From NCBI GenBank assembly GCA_902583415.1, contig CACHVW010000011.1, positions 1 to 32,842 on the forward strand: a stretch of DNA of 32,842 nucleotides, read 5' to 3'. A model generated the notes under the pieces. That model had not been told where the DNA came from. It saw only the letters and a program-made list of their open reading frames with translations, and did not search any database. Both the position numbers and the translations under genes were made by a program. Origin of the DNA: an uncultured SAR116 cluster alpha proteobacterium. Lineage in GTDB: Bacteria > Pseudomonadota > Alphaproteobacteria > Puniceispirillales > Marisalimonadaceae. Positions 8,065-17,210 of the stretch are shown here, in pieces (positions within the stretch are counted from its first letter, which is position 1; every line of letters starts with the position of its first letter).

Positions 8065-8760
8065 ATGTTTTCAACTAGTTTTCCCGAAAAAAGTGTTATA
8101 TCAAGAATAACAGCTAAAATGTTAATTGAAGTTGAGGCTGTAAGGTTTAGTGCAAAAGAGCCATTTAAATTCACTTCTGGTTGGGCAAGCCCTGTTTATA
8201 TTGATTGTAGAAAATTAATTTCCTACCCAAGAGTTAGACACACATTAATGGATTTTGCAGCTTCTGAGATTACTAGAAATATTGGTTTTGAAAGCATTGA
8301 CTCCATTGCAGGTGGAGAAACAGCTGGTATTCCTTTTGCTGCTTGGATAGCTGATAGAATGATGCTGCCTATGCAGTATGTTCGAAAAAAAGCAAAAGGT
8401 TTTGGAAGAAATGCACAAATTGAGGGTGATTTTGAAAATAATTCTCACATATTACTAGTTGAAGATTTAACAACAGATGGGAATAGTAAAATAAAATTTT
8501 GTGAAGCACTTCGTGAAGCAGGAGCAAAAGTTGATCATACTTTTGTGGTATTTTATTATGATATTTTTCCACAAACGAGAAAGACTTTAGATAATATTGG
8601 GCTTCAAATGCATTCTCTAGCAACTTGGTGGGATGTATTAAAAGTAGCAAAAGAATTTAACTATTTTGAAAATGACGAAATTGGAGAAGTCGAGAGTTTC
8701 CTGAATGATCCAATGACTTGGTCTGCAGATCATGGTGGGGCCTCATCTTTATCTGGGTAA
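8065..8760 (+). CDS. pyrE: Orotate phosphoribosyltransferase
   Basis: Converts orotate and PRPP to orotidine 5'-monophosphate in pyrimidine synthesis. The 231-residue protein has [16 protein letters not shown] (about 37-52), the flexible loop region [17 protein letters not shown] (about 108-124) and the PRPP-binding motif [14 protein letters not shown] (about 133-146). Length and motifs are those of the alphaproteobacterial PyrE branch. AAGGAA precedes ATG 8065. A Sel1-repeat gene begins six bases after its stop. Confidence 0.93.
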   Translation: MFSTSFPEKSVISRITAKMLIEVEAVRFSAKEPFKFTSGWASPVYIDCRKLISYPRVRHTLMDFAASEITRNIGFESIDSIAGGETAGIPFAAWIADRMMLPMQYVRKKAKGFGRNAQIEGDFENNSHILLVEDLTTDGNSKIKFCEALREAGAKVDHTFVVFYYDIFPQTRKTLDNIGLQMHSLATWWDVLKVAKEFNYFENDEIGEVESFLNDPMTWSADHGGASSLSG

Positions 8761-8766
8761 ACTATA

Positions 8767-9369
8767 ATGATTAAAATAACCTTTCTAATTTTAATACTCA
8801 CATGTTCTGTAACATTTGCAAACGAAAGACTTAGAGGATACCAAGCATTAGAACAAAAAGATTATAAAACGGCTCTTTATTATTTAAGTTATGACGCAAA
8901 TTTAGGTGACGACAGAGCTCAGTACAATTTAGGAATTATGTATAATAAAGGTTTGGGAGTTCCTGTAGATAAAAATGAAGCTTTTAGCTGGTTTTTTCTT
9001 TCTGCAAATCAAGGAAATATTTTAGCGAATTATGCACTAGGTCACGCTTATTTAAAAGGTTCAGGAATAAATAAAAATTATAAGCTAGCTTTAAAATCTT
9101 TTAAATTTTCTGCATTGAGAGATCATCCTACATCAAGACTAATTTTGGGGAATATGTATTTTAAAGGACAAGGTGTCAAAGTAAGTTATCCTAAAGCCTA
9201 CTTATGGTGGCGCTTAGCAGAAGATTTGAATATAGAAGGTGCACGTCAAAATATTAATATGATAAAAGAAAAAATGAGTAAAGATGAGTATGATGAAGGT
9301 TACGTATTATATTCAAATTGTATGAAAAATACTTTGTATAATTGTACCAAAAAAATAGACGATTTTTGA
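8767..9369 (+). CDS. Secreted Sel1-repeat (TPR-like) protein
   Basis: A 200-residue protein with an N-terminal signal peptide (MIKITFLILILTCSVTFA, probable cleavage before NE). About four Sel1 repeats follow from residue 30 to 165, seen as AQYNLGIMYNKGLGV, ANYALGHAYLKGSGI and SRLILGNMYFKGQGV with helix partners between. Sel1 proteins are periplasmic scaffolds for protein-protein contacts. It lies between pyrE and an unknown gene and is probably cotranscribed with both. Confidence 0.8.
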   Translation: MIKITFLILILTCSVTFANERLRGYQALEQKDYKTALYYLSYDANLGDDRAQYNLGIMYNKGLGVPVDKNEAFSWFFLSANQGNILANYALGHAYLKGSGINKNYKLALKSFKFSALRDHPTSRLILGNMYFKGQGVKVSYPKAYLWWRLAEDLNIEGARQNINMIKEKMSKDEYDEGYVLYSNCMKNTLYNCTKKIDDF

Positions 9370-9380
9370 TAAGGAAAATC

Positions 9381-9998
9381 TTGAAAAAAAAAGAACAAAT
9401 TGAGTCAGAATTACGAAAAATAATCAAAAATTCAAAAAAAGGAATTTTTGTCAAGTTGACCTTAACTAATTTGATTGAAATTTCACGAAGAATGTATGTG
9501 ATTTATGATAATTTTAAATCAGGTGAAAAATTTGAAATTAATAATAATGACGAAAATATAACAATTTTAAATAATGTTTTAAATGACTTCAAAAAATTGA
9601 ATAAAAATATTGATAATATCCCAAATTATTTAAGGGAGTTAATTGATAGAAAATGGGAGCAAATACCAAATACGAAAGAAAGCTTGGATGGTTCAACAAC
9701 TTTATTGCAAACAAAGCTTCAAGAGTTAGAAGAAGAATTTAAAAATTTAATTAGTATTTTTTCTAAAGAATTAAAAGATGGAACCATAAGAAATATTGAT
9801 CCTGCTCCAATAGCAATTATACATAGCGCAATGATAATTTGGGAAGAAGAATTAAAAAATAAATACAATAAAAAAAATAAAAAAATTATAAATAAAAACT
9901 TGTTGAATTATCTAGAGCAAGTTTTTGATGCGTTTTCATGTGATGCTGATATCAAATCTAATTATTATAATTGGCATAATTTTAAAAAAATGACCTAA
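9381..9998 (+). CDS. Hypothetical helical protein
   Basis: A 205-residue lysine- and asparagine-rich protein, almost certainly mostly alpha-helical, with no signal peptide or membrane segment. I recognise no family. The TTG at 9381 is chosen as start because AAGGAAAA lies at 9371-9378, just after the stop of the Sel1 gene; frames opening at earlier TTGs would begin inside that gene. Helices rich in Glu and Lys at about 100-135 (LQTKLQELEEEFKNLISIFS) could form a coiled coil. Base use matches the neighbours apart from more AAA and AAT codons. Confidence 0.6.
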   Translation: MKKKEQIESELRKIIKNSKKGIFVKLTLTNLIEISRRMYVIYDNFKSGEKFEINNNDENITILNNVLNDFKKLNKNIDNIPNYLRELIDRKWEQIPNTKESLDGSTTLLQTKLQELEEEFKNLISIFSKELKDGTIRNIDPAPIAIIHSAMIIWEEELKNKYNKKNKKIINKNLLNYLEQVFDAFSCDADIKSNYYNWHNFKKMT

Positions 9999-10023
9999 TA
10001 TTCATTATTTTGGAGTATAACTA

Positions 10024-10878
10024 ATGGCGACATTTCTAAATAATAATCAAACAAAAGATTTTCATGAAAATGGATATGTGATCGTAAAAAATTTTTTTAA
10101 TAAAGATGAGACATATCTTTTACAAAATGCTTCAAAACAAGACCCAGCTATAAGAGACCATTTGTATGAAAGAAAAGATTCTGAAGGATTAATAACCAAA
10201 ATGATGGCATGGAACCATCCAGATGATAGTATTTATGGCGTTACCGCTAGATCAGAAAAAATTGTTGATACAATGGAAGACCTCCTTGGTGGAGAAGTTT
10301 ATCATTATCATTCTAAAATTACAGCTAAAGAACCATATGAGGGAGGAGCTTGGGAATGGCATCAAGATTATGGATATTGGTATAACAATGGTTGTTTGTT
10401 CCCATTTATGGCTACCGTAATGATAGCTTTGGATAAATGCACGAAGGAAAATGGATGTTTGCAAGTACTATCCGGTTCGAATAAATTAGGAAGAGTAGAT
10501 CATGCATTATTAGAAAGTGGTCAAGTAGGGGTTGATTTAAAGAGAGTTGAAGAGGCAAAAAAACATCTAAAACTAGTTTATTGTGAAATGGATCCTGGAG
10601 ATGTGCTTTTTTTCCACTGTAATACTCTCCACAGGTCTGATAAAAACAATTCTCCTAACAGACGATGGACACTTTTATGTTGTTATAACGCTGCAAGAAA
10701 TAATCCTTTTATAGATCACCATCATCCAAAATATACGCCATTGAAAAAATTACCAAATAACCAAATAATTAAGGCTGGTAATAAATTTTTAGATGTTAAA
10801 GATGTAGATACCTTCCTTAAAAGGCCAACCGCTCCTCCAGAACTCTCTAAAAAGAGTGGTAAACTCTATAATGCTTAA
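10024..10878 (+). CDS. Phytanoyl-CoA dioxygenase (PhyH) family protein
   Basis: A 284-residue Fe(II)/2-oxoglutarate-dependent oxygenase. The metal-binding HxD is EWHQDYGYWY (His113, Asp115), the distal His lies in VLFFHCNTLHRSDK (His203), and the 2-oxoglutarate-binding Arg is in PNRRWTLLC (about 213-214). Family members hydroxylate small molecules such as phytanoyl-CoA, ectoine or secondary metabolites; the substrate is not evident. TGGAG precedes ATG 10024. Its stop shares the bases TTAA (10875-10878) with the stop of the converging acyltransferase gene. Confidence 0.85.
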   Translation: MATFLNNNQTKDFHENGYVIVKNFFNKDETYLLQNASKQDPAIRDHLYERKDSEGLITKMMAWNHPDDSIYGVTARSEKIVDTMEDLLGGEVYHYHSKITAKEPYEGGAWEWHQDYGYWYNNGCLFPFMATVMIALDKCTKENGCLQVLSGSNKLGRVDHALLESGQVGVDLKRVEEAKKHLKLVYCEMDPGDVLFFHCNTLHRSDKNNSPNRRWTLLCCYNAARNNPFIDHHHPKYTPLKKLPNNQIIKAGNKFLDVKDVDTFLKRPTAPPELSKKSGKLYNA

Positions 10879-11684
10879 TGTGAAGCTTTAACTTTGCTTT
10901 GAAGAAAAAGTGACAGACTTTTATCATCAAGTTTTGGTAAGGCTTCATTTTTTAGATATTTTAATATTTTAAATTCTATTGGTTTGTCTAAACTTTTTCT
11001 AATTTCATACAAATATAGACTTTGTTTGAAAGTTTGATGTATGCGAGAAGCAAACTGAAAAGCTCTAGAATTTTGGCCACCAAATTTGGTAATAAGAACA
11101 TCACATTTAGAGTCATTAATTAATCTGCCTAACATTGGTTTCCAGTCATCTTCTTCAACAGGCAATCCTTTTTTTCTTGCCCACGCAACACCACCCGCTG
11201 GGAAAATTGCAATTACGCCCCCATTTTTCAAAATTTGAATAGCTGTTTGTCTAGTAATTACGTTATCTCTCATAGCATTTTTTTTATTACTAAAATCAAT
11301 AGGAAGTATATTGTCTGCTAGGGTTGGTTCTTTTTGAAGAACGCCATGAGCAATCACTCTAAAATTATCATCAAATGTTGAAGCAAACCATGATAAAAAC
11401 ACTCCATCAGTAACACCAAATGGATGGTTTGCTGCAATAATTAATCCTTTGCCTTTTTCTCTCTTTGGGACTGGAGCCAAATCAGGTGTCTTTATACCCA
11501 TAGAGGTTAATGCATGTTTCCATAACTCGGTACCAGTTTTATTTTTAGAATTAGAAATAAAGTTTTTGTAACGTTTTTCTAAAGCAATTCTTGCTGATAA
11601 CAATTCGACAGTATGAATAAAAAATTTATGATGAATAGGTAACCATGATTCAGCATATGTTATTTTTACATTTGTTTTGAACAT
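10875..11684 (-). CDS. Lysophospholipid acyltransferase (PlsC-like) family protein
   Basis: A 269-residue glycerolipid-type acyltransferase. ANHPFGVTDG (about 85-94) provides the catalytic His87-Asp93 pair with one residue more than the standard HX4D, a spacing I know from a bacterial subfamily. FPAGGVAWARK (about 161-171) stands at the acceptor-binding FPEG motif. Likely substrates are lysophospholipid, lyso-ornithine lipid or a similar acceptor, acting at the inner face of the membrane; no clear membrane helix is visible. ATG 11684 is preferred over an upstream TTG three codons earlier. Confidence 0.8.
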   Translation of the reverse strand: MFKTNVKITYAESWLPIHHKFFIHTVELLSARIALEKRYKNFISNSKNKTGTELWKHALTSMGIKTPDLAPVPKREKGKGLIIAANHPFGVTDGVFLSWFASTFDDNFRVIAHGVLQKEPTLADNILPIDFSNKKNAMRDNVITRQTAIQILKNGGVIAIFPAGGVAWARKKGLPVEEDDWKPMLGRLINDSKCDVLITKFGGQNSRAFQFASRIHQTFKQSLYLYEIRKSLDKPIEFKILKYLKNEALPKLDDKSLSLFLQSKVKASH

Positions 11685-11769
11685 TTTAATCAATCAAGTA
11701 ATTTTGTTTTGATATTAATATACAAATTTTAATATTTTCAACCGTTTTTTATTTGGTTTTGAGATAGTT

Positions 11770-13170
11770 CTAGAAGTTTGGTAATACTGGTTCAATTTTG
11801 GGGTAATAATTCTCTAAATCATATCCAACATTTAATAATAAATCTTCGCGAAACTTTCTGGAAATAAATTGAACTCCTAGTGGGATTTTTTGTTTTGTTT
11901 GGCTAGTTGCAAAAGATAGTCCAGGAAGTCCCATATATGGAGGTGCTATTTGAGGTAGCATAGAATCAAAAACTAAATCAAAGGATTCTTCTGATTCTAA
12001 ATCCTTTAAATCTGGAAATGGAACGTCTCCTGTAATTGGACATAATATTATAGGGTATTGATCAAAAAATTTGTTCCATTCTCTGCTTATTCTTGCCCTT
12101 TTTTGCAATGAATCCATAAATTTTTCTAAACTAGTATCAGGGCATCTTCTAGACATTTGGCTATAAATAAAATTTGAATCAGGGTCATTCTCTTTTGTAA
12201 TAGCTTCCCCGCCAGTTCTTCTAAATTCACCTAGCCATAAGGTTGCTTGGAATTTTGCTGCTTCTAGGAAGTTTGGCGCTTTAGGTTCTTCTATAACCCA
12301 TCCTGAATCCTCAAGTCTTTTAGCAACAAGGTCTAATTCTGCTGATATTATAGGATCAATTTTAAGGCCTTCAATTTTTTTTAATAACGCTATTTTTTTT
12401 TCGGGCATAGGTAAAGAAAATGGCAATGGTGTCCACCAAGGATCATCATAATTTTCCCTGCTCATTACTTTTAGGGCTAATTCTAGATCTTTTATGGAAC
12501 GTGCTAATGGCCCAGACACTGCCATTATTTGCCCCCCAATATGTCTGTCTGGGGAAGTATAATTTATCATTGGAACTCGGCCAATACTTGGTCTTAATCC
12601 GTGAATTCCACAGGCATATGCAGGGTAACGAATTGATCCAGCTATATCAGTGCCGTGACCAATTGCCCCCATACCTGCTGCAGTTGCAGCAGCGGCACCG
12701 CCAGATGATCCGCCGGGTGTAATATTTTTATTATGAGGATTCAAAGTATGGCCGTGCAAACTGTTTCTGGTAAACCAGTGAATACTAAAAGCTGGTGTAT
12801 TAGTTTTCCCTAACATTAAAGCATCAGAATTTCGAAGATTTTTTACTACAGGACTATCTTTTTTTGCAATTAGATCTTTTTGTATTCGTAGACCATTGGT
12901 ACTAGGATAGCCAATTTGATCAGTATTAACTTTTATTGTAGTAGGAACTCCAGCAAGTGTCCCAATATTTTCACCTTCCTTAATTTTTTTATCTATAATT
13001 TTTGCCTGTTTTTTTGCGTCTTCGAAGGTTTCAACTACTATTGCGTTTATTTTAGGATTTATTTTTTCTATATGCTCAATAAGGTTGTTGCATATTTCAG
13101 TAGCTGATACTTCTTTTTTATTTAATAAAGCAGAAATTTCATAACCATTAATTTTCCAGAAATCTTTCAA
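11770..13170 (-). CDS. Amidase-signature family hydrolase
   Basis: A 466-residue Ser-cisSer-Lys amidase. The catalytic Lys is in GVPTTIKVN (about residue 80), the GGSSGG loop carries the cis-Ser (about 155-156), and the nucleophile is in GTDIAGSIRYPA (about 179). Size and layout are those of GatA-like and general amidases. It is not next to gatB or gatC, so a free-standing amidase is more likely than the tRNA amidotransferase subunit. No ATG fits: GGGAG (13183-13179) is well spaced for the TTG at 13170, which I take as start. Divergent from the operon starting at 13308. Confidence 0.85.
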   Translation of the reverse strand: MKDFWKINGYEISALLNKKEVSATEICNNLIEHIEKINPKINAIVVETFEDAKKQAKIIDKKIKEGENIGTLAGVPTTIKVNTDQIGYPSTNGLRIQKDLIAKKDSPVVKNLRNSDALMLGKTNTPAFSIHWFTRNSLHGHTLNPHNKNITPGGSSGGAAAATAAGMGAIGHGTDIAGSIRYPAYACGIHGLRPSIGRVPMINYTSPDRHIGGQIMAVSGPLARSIKDLELALKVMSRENYDDPWWTPLPFSLPMPEKKIALLKKIEGLKIDPIISAELDLVAKRLEDSGWVIEEPKAPNFLEAAKFQATLWLGEFRRTGGEAITKENDPDSNFIYSQMSRRCPDTSLEKFMDSLQKRARISREWNKFFDQYPIILCPITGDVPFPDLKDLESEESFDLVFDSMLPQIAPPYMGLPGLSFATSQTKQKIPLGVQFISRKFREDLLLNVGYDLENYYPKIEPVLPNF

Positions 13171-13307
13171 CTTACAATCTCCCAAATAATTAAAACTTTA
13201 TTTCATTATAAAAAAATAAGAAACAGTTTTTAAAAAAAGAAAAAAATTGTGTAGGCTAATTAAAATATTAATGTATTTTGTTCCTTATTAGGGAGATAAA
13301 GTTTAAA

Positions 13308-13610
13308 ATGGAATTACGAAAATGGCATGAGAGACCTGAGAGCTCCACAGAAAAGATTAAGGATCAAAAAGTACTTGATGGAAAAAATTTTTTAAAATTA
13401 GCAGATCATTTTATTTCTTTTGCAAACACCAAAAATAAAACTATAAAATCAACTGATCTTAACTACATAATGCTTTATGCTGCTGCTCGATATTCTGCTC
13501 ATGTTGGGAAGAACGTTTTAGAAACAGATAATCATGAAGATTATGTAAAGCACATGTCAGAACAATTTATAGATATGATACGCGAGCATTTAGCTGATCC
13601 AAACTTATAG
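13308..13610 (+). CDS. DUF5076-like small protein
   Basis: A 100-residue cytoplasmic protein, first gene of the plus-strand operon that runs to 17210. The C-terminal half, with LNYIMLYAAARYSAHVG and a closing MSEQFIDMIREHL helix, resembles DUF5076, a family I associate with alphaproteobacterial FDH loci; the match is by memory and moderate. GGGAG lies 12 bases before ATG 13308. Function unknown. Confidence 0.6.
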   Translation: MELRKWHERPESSTEKIKDQKVLDGKNFLKLADHFISFANTKNKTIKSTDLNYIMLYAAARYSAHVGKNVLETDNHEDYVKHMSEQFIDMIREHLADPNL

Positions 13611-13649
13611 GATAGTTTTGCTTTAACAAAATTTTTAAGGAGAAAGTTC

Positions 13650-13889
13650 ATGAGAGATAAAAAAGATATGTCAGATATGACTGCTTCAGAAATTAGTTAC
13701 AGGAAATTTTTAAAAAATCTAGGTGTTACAACACATAAAGAAATCGAAAAATTGATTAACAAAAAAATAGCTGATGGTGAATTGAGTCCTAACGCTAATC
13801 TTGATATTACAGCTAACATCACAATTGATGAGTTAGGTCTTAATCATTCAGTTTCTTCAACATTATCATTACCAGGAAAAAATGACTGA
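13650..13889 (+). CDS. DUF6494-family small protein
   Basis: A 79-residue protein with the family pattern of a short helix (SYRKFLKNLGVTTHKEIEKLI), a linker rich in small residues, and a closing strand pair (ITANITIDELGLNHSVSSTLSL). AAGGAG precedes ATG 13650. Its stop overlaps the start of mrp by eight bases, so it is translationally coupled to an iron-sulfur carrier. Function unknown; context suggests help in metallocluster delivery. Confidence 0.7.
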   Translation: MRDKKDMSDMTASEISYRKFLKNLGVTTHKEIEKLINKKIADGELSPNANLDITANITIDELGLNHSVSSTLSLPGKND

Positions 13890-14967
13890 ATTAAATAAAG
13901 ATTTAATATTAGATACATTAAAAAAGGTTCAAGATCCCTCACAGTCAAAGGATATTGTTACTTTAGGTTTAGTAGGTAATATTACCATTAAGGATTGTAA
14001 CGTAGCAGTTACCTTAGAGGTTCCGGTTCATAGAGGAGCGTCAATGGAACCTATCAGAAAATTAGCACAACAAAATATTTTAAAAATTGATGGTGTTACC
14101 AGTGCTACAGTTGTAGTTACTGCGCATGATAATAAACACAACAAAACCACAGATAATGTAAAAACTGATAAAACTGTTGAAAAAGTAATAGAATCGAAAG
14201 TAAGGCGATTTATCGCAGTTGGATCTGGCAAAGGCGGTGTAGGAAAATCAACTACTTCAGTAAATTTAGCTATTGCTCTAAAGCTTGAAGGATATAAGGT
14301 AGGTCTTCTAGATGCTGATGTTTACGGTCCCTCTCAGCCCAGGATGTTAGGAGTAAGTGGAAGACCTGCATCAGTTGGAGGAGATATGGTTGCCCCTCTT
14401 CAAAATTATGGAATAAGTCTAATGTCTATGGGGCTTTTAGTGCCTGATGATACTGCAATGATTTGGCGTGGTCCTATGGTACAGTCAGCATTAACGCAGA
14501 TGTTAAATTCAGTTGCGTGGGGAAATCTTGATATAATTGTAATTGATTTACCACCCGGAACAGGAGATATTCAAATTTCTCTTGCTCAGCAAGTAAATTT
14601 AGCAGGCGCTGTCATAGTATCCACTCCTCAAGATATAGCATTGCTAGATGTTGTTAAAGCTTTAACAATGTTTCAAAAAGCGAATGTTCCAGTATTAGGA
14701 ATGATTGAAAATATGTCATATTGGTCTTGTCCAGATTGTGGTAGAATAGATCATATTTTTGGTGAAGGTGGCGTAAAAGCTGAGGCAAAAAAAAGAGGGA
14801 TTGAAATGTTAGGTGAAATACCAATAAGTTCTCAGGTAAGAAAGAGTTCCGATTCAGGTATTCCTATAATAATTTCTGAGCCAAAATCAGTTCAATCTAA
14901 AAATTATAGAAATATTGCAAAGGCTATTATCAAGTCTGTTAAAATAGATGAAGAGGAGTTAGTATGA
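13882..14967 (+). CDS. mrp: Mrp/ApbC-type Fe-S cluster carrier ATPase
   Basis: A 361-residue P-loop NTPase of the Mrp/NBP35 family. Residues 1-82 form the MIP18/DUF59 domain. The deviant Walker A GSGKGGVGKSTTS is at 115-126, the DADVYGPSQP motif at 144-153, and IDLPPGTGD at 221-229. The cluster-binding CxxC is SCPDCG (Cys283, Cys286). Such proteins form dimers that bridge a [4Fe-4S] cluster and hand it to apo-enzymes. Tight coupling on both sides (8-base overlap before, ATGA overlap after) within the FDH cluster suggests it serves FdhA/FdhB or the ferredoxin-like protein, but it may also be the cell's general carrier. Confidence 0.92.
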   Translation: MTELNKDLILDTLKKVQDPSQSKDIVTLGLVGNITIKDCNVAVTLEVPVHRGASMEPIRKLAQQNILKIDGVTSATVVVTAHDNKHNKTTDNVKTDKTVEKVIESKVRRFIAVGSGKGGVGKSTTSVNLAIALKLEGYKVGLLDADVYGPSQPRMLGVSGRPASVGGDMVAPLQNYGISLMSMGLLVPDDTAMIWRGPMVQSALTQMLNSVAWGNLDIIVIDLPPGTGDIQISLAQQVNLAGAVIVSTPQDIALLDVVKALTMFQKANVPVLGMIENMSYWSCPDCGRIDHIFGEGGVKAEAKKRGIEMLGEIPISSQVRKSSDSGIPIIISEPKSVQSKNYRNIAKAIIKSVKIDEEELV

Positions 14968-15725
14968 GTTTATATTATGAACTTGATCCAGCAAACGATA
15001 ATGACCCACCGCTTTTACCACCAATTTTAACTCCGGTTGCGGTGCCAGACAAAATCGAAGTTTTTAACAAGGCTATTTCTGCAGCTGCAAATAGTGAAGC
15101 AGGAACAGTATTTTATTCTGAGAGCACAGAATTTGTAGAAATAGCTGTAGTTTTAAATCCTGAAGTGAAAAAAATTAAATGTAATCAAATGTTGTATGTA
15201 ATGATGGTTGCAGCTGGAGACTCAATTGGAGCACTTGCACCGCCTGAAGTAGTGGTTACATATTCTTATCCAGGATTAATTTACTTAAATCAAGGTGAAG
15301 CGGGTATGGTAAAAATAGAGGTTTCTTCAACTAATGAGGATACTATTCCAGATTGGATTGTAGTTGGATTAAAATTGAGGTTAAATAATCAGCTTCAAAT
15401 GGATGAAAATAATATTCAGCCAGATATAACATCTCTTGCGGATGAAGGCGCAGGTTTTGTCTCAAGAACAAGAGCTGTTGAATCTTTGTCTAGGCATTTT
15501 TTAGCTTGGATTAGTCAATGGGAAGACGAGGGCTTTAAACCTGTCGTAGATATGTGGAATTCTAGAAGAGAAAAAAATAAAGAGCTTATTTTGAAAAATC
15601 AAGAAAATGTCACGTGGGTTGGATTAGACGAAAATGGATTGGCAATTGTCAAATCTAAAAATAAAGAAATATTCTTATCGCCAATTGAAATTACAAAAGA
15701 AATTGGAGACATTAATTTAAGATGA
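14964..15725 (+). CDS. Biotin/lipoate protein ligase-like protein with DUF4444-type C terminus, catalytic motifs degenerate
   Basis: A 253-residue protein of the biotin/lipoate A/B ligase-like fold. The region EFVEIAVVLNPE corresponds to the central strand of the BPL domain. The C-terminal part with FVSRTRAVESLSRHFLAWISQW and an effector-like segment (about 215-245) matches the DUF4444-bearing branch. The ATP-binding GRGRxGR loop is absent, and where BirA has the KWPND motif this protein reads SYPGLIYLNQG, without the catalytic Lys. It is therefore probably not an active biotin ligase. Four-base overlaps with mrp and the DUF6505 gene show tight coupling. I infer a binding or chaperone role in FDH maturation. 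Confidence 0.75.
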   Translation: MSLYYELDPANDNDPPLLPPILTPVAVPDKIEVFNKAISAAANSEAGTVFYSESTEFVEIAVVLNPEVKKIKCNQMLYVMMVAAGDSIGALAPPEVVVTYSYPGLIYLNQGEAGMVKIEVSSTNEDTIPDWIVVGLKLRLNNQLQMDENNIQPDITSLADEGAGFVSRTRAVESLSRHFLAWISQWEDEGFKPVVDMWNSRREKNKELILKNQENVTWVGLDENGLAIVKSKNKEIFLSPIEITKEIGDINLR

Positions 15726-16201
15726 AGTTTGCAAAAACAATTCGTTTCGACAAATCGGATTTAAATATTTTCCCATTGGCTTCAGAAGAAGGTGAGTTAG
15801 CTGTGGTTGGCACTTTTAACTTTTATAATTTAAAGCAGCAAGATTTAAATGGTAAAATAAAGCAGGCATTCTCTAATGGTTTCATGGGCTGTAATACATT
15901 TGGTTATAGTACGTTTGTTAGTTTAGTGAATATTAGTAAAAAAGAATTACAACAACTAAAAATAGACTTAGGAAAGTATTTGGTTGATAATTTTGGTGCT
16001 CCAACAAAAGAGATGGCTGAAAAGGCGGCAACAGAAGAAATAAATTTTATGCTTGATTTGTGCAAAAATCATGAAATTGGAAGTCTTTTAAGTTTGACAA
16101 GAACTTGGGAAGATGAAGGAATTAAGGAAAAATTTAGAAATCTCCCTAAAGCTGACTCATGTGCAGAACAAAAAATATGGACTTTTGTTGATGAGAGTTA
16201 A
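15722..16201 (+). CDS. DUF6505-family protein
   Basis: A 159-residue cytoplasmic protein. MKFAKTIRFDKSD near the start, GFMGCNTFGYSTFV (about 52-65) and LTRTWEDEGI near residue 137 match my memory of DUF6505, a family of unknown function seen beside DUF6352 in alphaproteobacterial FDH gene clusters. The start codon overlaps the stop of the ligase-like gene (ATGA). It contains three Cys (about 56, 115 and 149) but no clear metal motif. Function unknown. Confidence 0.75.
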   Translation: MKFAKTIRFDKSDLNIFPLASEEGELAVVGTFNFYNLKQQDLNGKIKQAFSNGFMGCNTFGYSTFVSLVNISKKELQQLKIDLGKYLVDNFGAPTKEMAEKAATEEINFMLDLCKNHEIGSLLSLTRTWEDEGIKEKFRNLPKADSCAEQKIWTFVDES

Positions 16202-16217
16202 TTCGGGGAATTAATTA

Positions 16218-17210
16218 ATGGTTAAAAACGATTTTTGGTTAACTTCTGGCTGGCATTTGTTAGATCAAAATGATGAGGGTCATTTAGTTCCTACTGAAGA
16301 CTTTATGCGAGCATATTTCTATAGACCTGAGGTTGTACCAATTGAAGAATCATGTGAAGCTGAAACTAAGCTGCATAAAAAATTGGTTGATAAACCTTTT
16401 GCTCTAGTTGAAAAAAAAGAACTTAACTCAATTAGAGATAAAGACGTAATTTTCAACTATGAAGTTATATTAAAGTTTAGAGATTTTTTATCAAAGTATC
16501 CAACATTAGATAGTGCTTATCTTTCAATAGCAAGAGGACAAGCTATAGACTTTCCTCCTCTTTTTGTAGATCAAATGGTTCAAATTATTTTAAGGAACAT
16601 TCTCAATCAATCACCCTATGCTCTTCAAGTGAGGGCGTCAGAAATATTCTTTAGGACACAGGTTGTTACTATAGCAGAAGATGAAATAATGGTCGCAGAT
16701 GAAGCTACAGTTCAACTTCAAGCTGAGAAAAAAATCACTAAAGCAAATGATCCAAAACAATTTGAGGTTGACATAGATATTTTAAGAGAAAGCTCTGCTG
16801 ACAATTATTGGAGTAGATCAGATAAATTCGACACCTCCATTGATCTTGCTTACACTAAACCAGGCTTAGATGCACTGGCACGAGTGATTGAAAAATGGGT
16901 TTATCATTTTCTTTCTATAGAAGTTTCAATAAAACCCATGCAAAAAATTGAGGATGCAAAATGGTCATGGCACTTTGGTTTAGACAGTGATTCTAACAAT
17001 ATTTTAAACGATCTTTATAATGGAATTGACGTTGCTGACGAAAGACTTAAACAGATACTATGTTTATTTCAACTTGATGCTGAAGACGGATTTGTTCAAG
17101 AAATGAATGGTAAGCCAGTATATGTTGGATTAGCAATGAATGATAGTTCTAAGATAAAATTTAAACCTCAAAATATATTAACTAATTTACCTTTATTAAA
17201 TACTTCTTAA
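16218..17210 (+). CDS. DUF6352-family protein
   Basis: A 330-residue cytoplasmic protein beginning FWLTSGWHLLDQNDEGHL, continuing FMRAYFYRPEVVPIEESCEAE and FPPLFVDQMVQIILRNIL, all characteristic of DUF6352. The family is of unknown function and travels with FDH genes. No catalytic motif is apparent; the many helices suggest a binding or scaffold protein. It is the last gene of the operon, 16 bases after DUF6505, and its stop overlaps that of the convergent ferredoxin-like gene by the four bases TTAA. Confidence 0.8.
   Translation: MVKNDFWLTSGWHLLDQNDEGHLVPTEDFMRAYFYRPEVVPIEESCEAETKLHKKLVDKPFALVEKKELNSIRDKDVIFNYEVILKFRDFLSKYPTLDSAYLSIARGQAIDFPPLFVDQMVQIILRNILNQSPYALQVRASEIFFRTQVVTIAEDEIMVADEATVQLQAEKKITKANDPKQFEVDIDILRESSADNYWSRSDKFDTSIDLAYTKPGLDALARVIEKWVYHFLSIEVSIKPMQKIEDAKWSWHFGLDSDSNNILNDLYNGIDVADERLKQILCLFQLDAEDGFVQEMNGKPVYVGLAMNDSSKIKFKPQNILTNLPLLNTS

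Noticed and set aside
8245-8650. Open frames on the minus strand inside pyrE
   Set aside because: They lie wholly within a well-supported gene on the other strand and resemble no protein family.
13242-13275. A promoter before the DUF5076 gene (TTGTGT with an AT-rich -10)
   Set aside because: No hexamer close to TATAAT lies at 16-18 base spacing; the region is AT-rich enough for chance matches.
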